Assembly (NCBI RefSeq): GCF_000685965.1
Contig: NZ_JMLE01000024.1
Span: forward strand, 1 to 61,008
Direction of reading: 5' to 3'
Length of the DNA: 61,008 bases
Source of the DNA: Arthrobacter sp. UNC362MFTsu5.1
GTDB taxonomy: Bacteria > Actinomycetota > Actinomycetes > Actinomycetales > Micrococcaceae
A model generated the notes under the pieces. It ran no database searches. It was not told the DNA's origin and was given only the letters and a program-made list of their open reading frames with translations. Position 1 is the first letter of the stretch; each line of letters opens with the position of its first letter. The position numbers and the translations under genes were made by a program. Positions 36,117-44,300 of this stretch are shown here, piece by piece.

Positions 36117-37238
36117 ATGGAAGCGGAACAGATCGACGACCTGCACGAGGATCACGCGCTTGAGCGGACTCTTACAGATGAGGAACTTGATGATCTAGTG
36201 GCTGTGGATGAAACTCCAGTGTCGGTCACTTATACGACTCAAGATTTTGACGTCGCAGGCCTAGTCACCCGACTACAGCGAGAATCCATGCTAGTTCCCC
36301 AGTTTGGGGGAACTGATGAAAGAATTTCAACTGCAGGATTTCAACGTGGTTTTGTATGGACAAAGGCACAAATGGACCGATTCATTGAGTCACTCCTTTT
36401 GGGCTATCCGGTACCGGGAATTTTCCTAATCAAGCAGACCGATAACAGGATGTTAGTGCTGGATGGTCAGCAACGGCTGGTAACGCTCCGTCGATTCCAC
36501 GATGGGGTGCATGCCGGTAAGGAATTCGTCTTGACCAATGTGGGAGACGACTTTAAGGGACTCTCATACAAAACCCTCAACGAATCACTGCGCTTCAAGC
36601 TCGATGACAGCTTTCTTCAGGCGACTATCGTTGTTGCCGATGGATCCGCGGGTGTCGATTCCGCCATCTATCAAATTTTCGAACGCCTCAATTCCGGTGG
36701 AACGCAGCTCACACCGCACGAGATACGCGTTGCTCTATACGCCGGCCCGTTGATAGGTTTTCTCGAGTCCCTCAACAAGGACGAGAACTGGCGGGGGCTG
36801 TACGGCCAGAAGTCAGCCCGCATTCGGGACCAAGAATTGATCATGCGGATACTGGCACTTCATTTGAAAGCCGACAGTTACACCAAGCCATTGAAGGGTT
36901 TCCTCAACACCTTTGCGGCGGAAAATCGACAAACGCCTCAGAACGTCGCCACATCCGGAAAATTGTTCCAGTCTGCATGCAAGGTACTACTGAGTGAAGT
37001 TGGGCCTAGTGCACTGCGACGCCCAGGAGGGAAGACTCCGAACGTAGCCCAGTCCGAAGCAATCCTAGTGGGCATGATGAGAGCTATCGAAACCGGTCGC
37101 TTGAGTGATAAAACGAAGGAGAGGGTGGAGCAGCTAAAGAACAACGCAGAATTTGTCGCCGCCACCACCCGCTTTACAGCAGACAAGGACTCGACGCAGT
37201 TGCGCCTGTCGCTGGCTACCGAGGCATTTACGGCCTAG
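36117..37238 (+). CDS. DUF262 protein (GmrSD N-terminal-like, ParB-type fold)
   Basis: The 373-aa product is a single DUF262 domain with an acidic N-terminus. Diagnostic motifs are QRGFVW (76-81), the helix MDRFIESLLLGYPVPGIFL, LDGQQRL (115-121) and FERLNSGGTQLTPHEIR. The DUF1524 HNH partner domain of full GmrSD enzymes is absent. DUF262 proteins are common in phage-defence islands and use a ParB/Srx-like nucleotide-binding site. A HEPN-like gene begins one base after its stop, so the pair forms a unit. Confidence 0.85.
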   Translation: MEAEQIDDLHEDHALERTLTDEELDDLVAVDETPVSVTYTTQDFDVAGLVTRLQRESMLVPQFGGTDERISTAGFQRGFVWTKAQMDRFIESLLLGYPVPGIFLIKQTDNRMLVLDGQQRLVTLRRFHDGVHAGKEFVLTNVGDDFKGLSYKTLNESLRFKLDDSFLQATIVVADGSAGVDSAIYQIFERLNSGGTQLTPHEIRVALYAGPLIGFLESLNKDENWRGLYGQKSARIRDQELIMRILALHLKADSYTKPLKGFLNTFAAENRQTPQNVATSGKLFQSACKVLLSEVGPSALRRPGGKTPNVAQSEAILVGMMRAIETGRLSDKTKERVEQLKNNAEFVAATTRFTADKDSTQLRLSLATEAFTA

Positions 37239-37239
37239 A

Positions 37240-37779
37240 ATGCAAACTTGGCCCCCTGCGTCTCTTAGGCAGCGTCAGCTGGACCTCCGCGAGACTCGCG
37301 ACGCTTTGAGAAATTTGGATCGAAATAACCCAGACGTAGTTGAGCGTGCGATGGCTCGGTATTTAGTGGTGCGGGCTGCTGGCTTCATCGAGGCCGTACG
37401 AGACGATGTGGCCGATCTATTTGCTACAGAAAAGGCGTCCGGTGAGGTTGCTCGACGGATCCGGGTTCACTTGCGGGGAGGTCAGGGCGTAACGCCCGAA
37501 CAACTGCTGACCTTCGTGAACTCCTTTCATCCTTCATGGCACGGAGAACTGGACGCGCTTCTCAGCTGCGAAGACAATCTTCTACGTGGGCGAATTGGAG
37601 CCATGGTGGCTGCACGGAAGAAAATCGCCCACGGCGATGGAGAAAATGTAACAACGTCCCGGGCGTTGGCCTGGACGGAGGCGGCCGAAGAGGTTGTCAA
37701 GTGGCTTGTAAAGCGCTTTGATCCCAAACAACCAGCCAGCCTGCCGGTTTCAGATACATCTAACAACCCACTGACATGA
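37240..37779 (+). CDS. HEPN-like protein paired with DUF262
   Basis: The start is ATG 37240, immediately after the DUF262 stop. The 179-aa product is all-helical. It ends in the sequence RKKIAHG, which contains the HEPN ribonuclease motif R-x4-H (Arg126 to His131). It resembles the RiboL-PSP-HEPN/MAE_28990 group, whose members are often encoded next to DUF262 proteins. The pair may act as a toxin-antitoxin or as a two-part defence unit with RNase activity. The family match is by motif and neighbourhood. Confidence 0.68.
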   Translation: MQTWPPASLRQRQLDLRETRDALRNLDRNNPDVVERAMARYLVVRAAGFIEAVRDDVADLFATEKASGEVARRIRVHLRGGQGVTPEQLLTFVNSFHPSWHGELDALLSCEDNLLRGRIGAMVAARKKIAHGDGENVTTSRALAWTEAAEEVVKWLVKRFDPKQPASLPVSDTSNNPLT

Positions 37780-37911
37780 ATGCTGCAAGTCAAGATGGTT
37801 AGGGAGGTGGAGTTAGCTCCGGAGACTCCTACCCCATTCCTGATCACTGCTGCTGCTCTTCTGCTGAGATGTCAGGAAGAAGCGATGGGCACTGCGCGGC
37901 AGAGAAGGGAT

Positions 37912-37959
37912 GACTGACTGTAGTGCCTATCCGCTGACTGAGTGTAGTGCCTATCCGCG
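37912..37959. repeat. Two tandem 24-bp direct repeats
   Basis: Two adjacent copies of a 24-base unit (37912-37935 and 37936-37959) differ at two positions. Each contains TGTAGTGCCTATCCGC. They lie about 60 bases upstream of the AspBHI-like nuclease gene, in a 238-base gap. Tandem sites at this place suggest a binding site for a regulator, though two copies alone do not prove it. Confidence 0.8.
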
Positions 37960-38017
37960 CCTTGCTTTATGCTGACTCGATGTGCTGCATTAGTACCGCG
38001 ATAAGATGGGCTGACAT

Positions 38018-39166
38018 ATGTCGTTGAGCCGAGCTGACATTCACGTTGACGCACCCATTATCGGTGGACGTTCAGGAAATGCGGGTGACGATCCACTAGC
38101 GGCACTTCTTGGCGTCAACAACATGGGCGGTTTTCGTTATTTAGGTAAACAACAAGACATGCGTTTGCTAGTCGTCACCACTGCAGGAACTGACTTGGAT
38201 TGGCCGGACTCCTTCGATCCCGAAACTGGGGTCTTCACATACTTTGGGGATAACAAAAAGCCTGGCCAGCCCCTCCACGGGACTCCAAGACGAGGAAATG
38301 AAATCCTCCGTCAGATCTTCGGTGCACCCAAATCCACCCCCGCAGAACGGCACAAAATCCCGCCTATATTCGTATTCCAATCATTGGGAGTCTGGCGAGA
38401 CATGAAGCTACTAGGGGTTGCAGTCCCAACTACCCGAGTGGAAGATGCAGACGGTCCACTAGTAGCTGTCTGGAGGACGAAAGCGAAGCAGCGTTTCCAG
38501 AATTATAGGGCCAAGTTTACCGTCCTCGATATTCCGGAAATAAAACGACAATGGATTGACGACATTAAGGCGGGCAACCACTACTCAGACGCGGCACCGA
38601 GAGCCTGGCGCTCCTGGATCCAGACGGGAGTGATACAGCCTCTCTTGGCCCCCCTCACAGAACGTCATCGGACGCGGGAAGAACAACTACCCCGAGATAG
38701 CCATTCCCAAGCCGTTCTTGATTTTATTTACAGCTATTTCAAAGATCGGCCCTTTGACTTTGAGCATTTTGCCGCTGACCTTCTCCACCTGACCATACCT
38801 AACATTGCTTCCATCGATGTCACAAGGCCCCATCGGGATGGGGGACGCGATGCGATTGGAATGTTGCGGGTCGGAACAGGACCCAGCTCGATACTTATAG
38901 ACTTTGCCATGGAGGCAAAGTGTTATTCCAAGAGTAACGGGGTTGGAGTTCGACATGTGTCACGCCTAATTTCCCGACTGCGGCACCGGCAATTCGGCAT
39001 ACTTGTGACTACCAGTTACCTAAACTTACAGGCATACAAGGAGATAGTTGAAGATCAGCACCCGATCATTGTTTTGGCAGGAGCGGACATCACTGAGTCG
39101 CTCCGCAGGAGCGGCAAATCCGATCTCGAACAAATCCGCAATTGGCTAAAGACAGAATATCCATAA
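38018..39166 (+). CDS. AspBHI-like modification-dependent restriction endonuclease
   Basis: This 382-aa enzyme has an AspBHI-type N-terminal recognition region (about 25-220), with GGFRYLGKQQD, DWPDSFDPETGVFTYFGDN and KPGQPLHGTPRRGNEIL. The C-terminal Mrr-type catalytic domain (235-360) has FEHFAADLL, Asp274/Asp278 in RDGGRDAIG and Glu299-x-Lys301 in MEAKCYS, an intact PD-(D/E)XK site. AspBHI relatives cut DNA carrying 5-methylcytosine. It is encoded near a cytosine methyltransferase, which raises a self-targeting question. The start at 38018 has no strong ribosome site. Confidence 0.85.
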   Translation: MSLSRADIHVDAPIIGGRSGNAGDDPLAALLGVNNMGGFRYLGKQQDMRLLVVTTAGTDLDWPDSFDPETGVFTYFGDNKKPGQPLHGTPRRGNEILRQIFGAPKSTPAERHKIPPIFVFQSLGVWRDMKLLGVAVPTTRVEDADGPLVAVWRTKAKQRFQNYRAKFTVLDIPEIKRQWIDDIKAGNHYSDAAPRAWRSWIQTGVIQPLLAPLTERHRTREEQLPRDSHSQAVLDFIYSYFKDRPFDFEHFAADLLHLTIPNIASIDVTRPHRDGGRDAIGMLRVGTGPSSILIDFAMEAKCYSKSNGVGVRHVSRLISRLRHRQFGILVTTSYLNLQAYKEIVEDQHPIIVLAGADITESLRRSGKSDLEQIRNWLKTEYP

Positions 39167-39296
39167 TTCGACAAGGTTCTTGTTATGTGTTCTAGGTCGA
39201 CGTGAACAGGTTTGCCCGTAGGACCCAGATCCTCGACCCTTTTCGCTGTTGGGGTAAGGTGCCAACTGATAAGCGCTGGGCCGTCATCTGAGCAAG

Positions 39297-39323
39297 TTCC
39301 GCCGGCGCACGTGCGCCGGGGAA
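39297..39323. terminator. Palindromic terminator between convergent genes
   Basis: A perfect 18-base palindrome, CCGGCGCACGTGCGCCGG (39302-39319), is extended by TTCC/GGAA across a one-base bulge. It sits in the 197-base gap between the convergent nuclease and vsr genes. It lacks a T-tract, so it may act as a bidirectional hairpin or a protein-binding site. Confidence 0.6.
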
Positions 39324-39363
39324 GTTCTAGGAACTTTCCCTTGAAGAAGTGGCGCGGTCTGCC

Positions 39364-39774
39364 CTACTCGTCTAGAAATAGCTGGACTTCTGCCAGCGGA
39401 CCAAGGCCTGTCCCCACTTCGCACTCCCATACGTCGAGGTAGCTCCAGCCCAACTCCGTCAATTGCGATCTCTGGTTCTTGTCTCGTTCTTGGTTCCGGC
39501 GCCGCTTGTCTGCCCAGAATGCTGTATTGGACTTTGGTAAACGGCTGCCTACAGGGCAGTCGTGCCCATGCCAGAAGCACCCATTTACAAAGATGACTTT
39601 CTTCCGGCCCGCAAACACTAAGTCGGGACGCCCCGGCAGAGCTGGGTCGTGAAGACGATAGCGATATCCAGCCGAGTGCAGAGCGCGCCGGAGCCACAAT
39701 TCCGGCTTCGTGTTCTTCGATCGAATCTTTGCCATGTGTGCGCTGCGCTGCGCCGCGGTCATGAAGTCCGCCAT
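39364..39774 (-). CDS. vsr: Very short patch repair endonuclease (Vsr)
   Basis: The 136-aa Vsr enzyme nicks at T:G mismatches that arise when 5-methylcytosine deaminates. It has the start MAKIRSKNTKPELWLRRAL, the catalytic aspartate in LPGRPDLVF, and the zinc/active-site segment FVNGCFWHGHDC. The C-terminal VWECEV is also typical. It is downstream of and co-directional with the cytosine methyltransferase, its usual partner. Length is normal. Confidence 0.96.
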   Translation of the reverse strand: MADFMTAAQRSAHMAKIRSKNTKPELWLRRALHSAGYRYRLHDPALPGRPDLVFAGRKKVIFVNGCFWHGHDCPVGSRLPKSNTAFWADKRRRNQERDKNQRSQLTELGWSYLDVWECEVGTGLGPLAEVQLFLDE

Positions 39775-39893
39775 GGGCCCATTTTACCTGCCCTTCCCAA
39801 CAAGGGGTGGCGGGGGGCCGCCATACTCTGATGTCCGTGGCTGGAGCTCGCGCGAAGTTCCGACCAACGTGGTCCTCGTGGCTCTTCGATTAA

Positions 39894-41264
39894 TCAGTCA
39901 GACAGAATAGGGCTCATCTTTCTGCCGACCGCAAGAGCCAGCCACGGTGAGACAGCATTTCCGACTTGAGAGTACTGCGGAACTTCAAAGCGTCGGCGTT
40001 GAGAGCCAGTGGTTTCTTTGCCAAGGAATTCAAAGTGGTCCGGGAATCCTTGGAATCGTGCCATTTCTCGAACTGTGAAAATCCGCGGTTCGATGGGGTG
40101 GACGTAGTCGTCCGGGAGCGTCACCACTGTTCTGGCTGGTTCACCCCAGGTAAGCACTTTTTGGGAGTGTTTCCTCGTGGCAAGCCCATACGCGAGTTCA
40201 ACAAGATCTTCCAGAGACTCGGCAAGGCAAACGCCGTCCGGCGCTCTCGCAGGCAGGGGCGCCTCCAGGAGTCGGTGCTTCAACAAAAGCCTTGCGTCGT
40301 CCTCCGGAAGCCGCGCCGCGTGGCTCAGGAGCCGCTGGTCGAGGCCGCTCTGCGAAAGGTACTGGTAGAAGCGGAACCGCTGTGTTGTGCGCTCGCCGTG
40401 CCGGCGCCGGACATGGTTTCGCAGTTCAGCCGGGGCTGGGTTGCGTCCTGGCCAGAAGTCCTTGGATAGCGACCGCACGTAGGCCACGGAATCAGCATCC
40501 GCGATGGCGGCTCCACGTGCCGTGAGGTCACCAACGGCATGGCCAACGGCCTCCATCTCCGACATCTGCTTCGTAGGGCGAGGCGCCAATGACGGGATGT
40601 CGCCCTCGATTTGGTCGACGAAAGCGGAACGCCAAGTTTCCCCCGTCGCAGTAATGCCGCGGTCAGCCGCGACGTCCGTCCGAACGGCGATAATCATCAG
40701 CCGCGGACGGTGCTGCGGCGCACCATAATGAACCGCGTTGACGTGCACGCCTTGGACAACATATCCATCGCCGGTCTCAGCCAATGCTTGCTGCAACTGG
40801 CGGAACGATGATGCCTCTCCTTTTGCAAAGCTTCTATCCATGCCAACGACATTTTCGATAACAACCGCTCGCGGGCGAGTTGCGCCCACAAACGTAAGAT
40901 ACTGCCAGGGAAGCTCATTCCGGATATCAGCAGGGTTGCGACGTCCGGCCAGGGAGAAGCCCTGACATGGCGGCCCGCCGACGACGAGGTCTAGTCCGTT
41001 GGAGCGGATGTCCTTCATGGCGGCGGTGTTTTCTAGCAGGACGCTGAGTTCGCGTACGAGAAGGCGCGACGCGATCTGATTGTTTTCTTCAGACGCGACG
41101 TACCGCCCCCACTTCGCCGCGTCGGAGGCGTCGTCTATGAGGTTGTGGTAAAACGTGCGGGCAGCCATGTCGGACTTCTCGACAGCGAGCACCAACTGGC
41201 CGCCGGCTCGCTCGATGCCCAGGGAGAGGCCCCCGCAGCCGGAAAACAGGTCAACGTATTTCAT
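39894..41264 (-). CDS. dcm: DNA (cytosine-5) methyltransferase
   Basis: This 456-aa C5-cytosine methyltransferase starts at ATG 41264, behind TAGGAG; the longer frame adds seven residues without a ribosome site. Motif I is DLFSGCGG (5-12). Motif IV, GGPPCQGFS, carries the catalytic Cys100. Motif VI is ENVVG (137-141), motif VIII is QHRPR (184-188), and motif X is QVGNAVSP near the C-terminus. The target-recognition region lies between VIII and X and its DNA target cannot be read. It sits 122 bases after the DptH-like gene on the same strand. Confidence 0.95.
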   Translation of the reverse strand: MKYVDLFSGCGGLSLGIERAGGQLVLAVEKSDMAARTFYHNLIDDASDAAKWGRYVASEENNQIASRLLVRELSVLLENTAAMKDIRSNGLDLVVGGPPCQGFSLAGRRNPADIRNELPWQYLTFVGATRPRAVVIENVVGMDRSFAKGEASSFRQLQQALAETGDGYVVQGVHVNAVHYGAPQHRPRLMIIAVRTDVAADRGITATGETWRSAFVDQIEGDIPSLAPRPTKQMSEMEAVGHAVGDLTARGAAIADADSVAYVRSLSKDFWPGRNPAPAELRNHVRRRHGERTTQRFRFYQYLSQSGLDQRLLSHAARLPEDDARLLLKHRLLEAPLPARAPDGVCLAESLEDLVELAYGLATRKHSQKVLTWGEPARTVVTLPDDYVHPIEPRIFTVREMARFQGFPDHFEFLGKETTGSQRRRFEVPQYSQVGNAVSPWLALAVGRKMSPILSD

Positions 41265-41386
41265 AAGACTCCTATTCTCCCCCACCTAACCTCATGCCTC
41301 CGACATCTTGTCCTCACCCCGCGGATGCGTCGCGAGGTGAGGGTGTGATGGCTACCTCCGAAATCAAGAGCCGCGCATCCGTCGGG

Positions 41387-44300
41387 CTACACCTCAGTTG
41401 GGTCGCCGCCAGTGACTCCGCTGATCAGCTTGAAGAAGGGCACTTCCTCAATGAACTTTCCTGAGAAATTCAATGAGCTATACAGGGCATGATGCACCTT
41501 CTGGCTTGAAATCTTGCCAGCGATATCTGGCGTTACGTTGGGCAGCCCCAGCTGCTGAAGCTCTTTCAACGTTACCGAAGGAACCTTGTGGAGGAACCAA
41601 GTCAGAAGCGGCTGCCCATAGTTACGCCCATCCTTTTTGAAATGGTCGAGGTATTGCGAGGCGAGAATAACGCCAAAGCCGAATTCTCGGCCCTGCAGCA
41701 TGAGGTTCATGAGCACCGGGAAGTTGTACTTCATGATGTTGACTGCTTCGTCCACCAGAAGGAATGAGTTGAGTCTCCTCAACTGAGGCGAGTTCCCAAC
41801 GAACGGCCACTTGGTGGAGTTGAGCATATAGTCGTAATACAGGTTGAGGAACAGAACGACCAGGGCGTTCTTCCCGTTGTCGTCCGTGCCAAAATCGTTA
41901 AGGGCAACGATGACGACACTGTCTTCCATCATTTGTTCAAAGGACATCATTTCGTTAGGGTCATCGCTGAAGATCTCGCCGAGTATGAACGGCTTGAGAA
42001 TAGAAGTAACGGCGTCGGGCTTTTGGCCGTCACTGTATGCGGTCAGAACCTCGGCCAATGTGGGAGGCTCGCCCTGTTTCTCCTTGTAAAGGTTGACGAT
42101 GGACGTGACCAGGCGATCCGTCTGCACTGGACCGATGTTGCCATAGATCTTATCGAGTACGTCTGCGAACTGCTGGGCACGCTGGTATGCGGCCAGAGGG
42201 GAATAACCCTCTCGGAGAGCAAAGACATTTATCGGAATTCGGTAAGGCTTTAGTACCTTTCCGCCAACGGCCTCCAAGAAATCAGGCGATTGGAAGTCCC
42301 GTTTATAGTCGAATACGAGCATCGACAGCGGCGTCTCCTGATTAGTCTTGCTGCCTTCCCTGAGTTGATAGACAAGGGCCTTCAGCAGTTGGGTCTTCCC
42401 GGTTCCAAGGTCGCCCACAACACCGATATTCATCTGGTTCAGTTCGGTATTGCTTGGCCAGTACTCCGCCATTGAGTCGCCGAGCGTCCCAAGGACCCGG
42501 CCAACGCGGAATCGAACACCTGTGCCCCGAATGCCACCGACGAAAGAAGTGTCGCCAGATACTCCGGTCGCCCCAGCTCCTCCGACGCCGGGCTTCGCGA
42601 CTGGCATCAGGACGGCCTCTGCTTCCTCTGCTTCTGCTTGGGTGGGCTCCGTTTCTACGGGGCCTTCCCCTGTGATTTCAGCAGGCAGATCACGCTTTAC
42701 TTCGACGACGTCCGGTTTCTGGGCGTGCGTCTCCTCCGGCACGTTCGCCTCATCAGTCTCTTCGTAAAAAGGCGTTGTGGCGACGGCCTCTATCGGATTG
42801 CCCAGCGACCAGTGAACGAGGCGGTTCCACTCTTGGACCAACTCGCTTTCCGGATCGGTGACTGCCTCGAATGCATGGCCTGCATTGGCCGCCAGAAGGC
42901 CAAAGCCAGCACCGGGCAATGCACCGTCCACCTCCGATGAATGCACCGCTCGGAAGTTTCCGCCCTCTGAAGTAGTGGCGTCATGCTTGAAATAGCACAC
43001 CAACGGCTGACCAGTTCGGACTTCGAGATTCCCGTTGACTAGGTTGTCCAGGTGCCTCGCTAGAACTTCTGGCTCGGCGCTTCCGCCTGGCCTCAAACGA
43101 ATCGCCGCTTCAATCAGCGCCGCGAGGCCATTGGACCACAATGCCTTATCCGCGCGCGATCCTCCGACCGATATCTGGCGCGAACTTTCTGCCACACTAA
43201 GCAACAATTCTTGAGTGGCGCGCACCTGGTCCAACGGCTCATTCATGGCCGCATCGTTCGGCCCGGGCAGGTTGCCATTAGTGTCTTCCGATCCCAAACC
43301 GTAGAACTTGATTTCGACTGGAGACAGTGTGACGCCCTCGTCGTTCATTCGAACGATTAAGAGGTCTGCACGGCGCATCTGGGCGGACTGGTTGGTTCCG
43401 CGCGCGAGGGCCCTCAGAAAATTGTCGCAAGCATCGATCGGCAATACGTAGGTGTTTTCGGAGTCTTCGTTGAGCCGATTCATGAGAGCAAACGCCAGGT
43501 AAAAGCCAAGGGCCCCTGACGCGTGCGTTCCCCCCATCGCCAACAGCGATGACAGTCCCACTCCACGGGCGCCTAGCTGGCCAAGCAGGTCATCAAGCTC
43601 TTCATCGGTCACGGTTCCGCCCTGAGCTTTTGCGAGCAGCTTCTTTATTTGCGCACGAAAGCTTCCGGGAACCCTAGCAACCGAAACGAAGGGGCGCCGC
43701 TCCAAGAGAGGAACGTCCGCCGACGCGTCAAGGAAGGGCGGTCGCCACTCCCACAACATCTGGCTGCCGCCGCTCGAATGCTGCACGATCTCCGCCATAG
43801 CACTGGGATTCATCAAGGCTTCGCCCGAAACAGTCCAGTCCGCAGAATCGTTGACCAAGTTGGCCTTGAACAACTTTGAGATGATCTGTGGGCTGCTTGC
43901 GGTGCCCTCGACAAGGCGTAGTGCCCTCGAGAGTGGCTCCCACCCTGTTTCCGGACGAAAGGTGGGGTGCGAAGTCGACGACGATTTTGATTGGCCGTTG
44001 CCAGCCACGGACTCGAAGCGACGCAGCGGCGAGTCACCCAGTACACCCAGATTTCGCCCCTGACCTGACTGAACCTCAAGGTGCACACCGGCGTCTTGGA
44101 GGATGCGGATGTTGCACTTTTTCATGTTCGCGCTGTCGGGAGCATATCGCGACCATGTGAGCGGAATACCCTCTGAGGAGCGCACCAGACGCGCCATTTT
44201 TTCCCGGGGCGGTTCGCCCGACCGGCGATTCGAGTCCCAGATCCTGGCCCCTCCGATCAATGGAACGTCGGGCCTCCCCGTCCAAGCCTCGATTTCCTTT

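Noticed and set aside
37912..37959. CRISPR array
   Set aside because: There are only two adjacent copies with no spacer between them and no cas genes.
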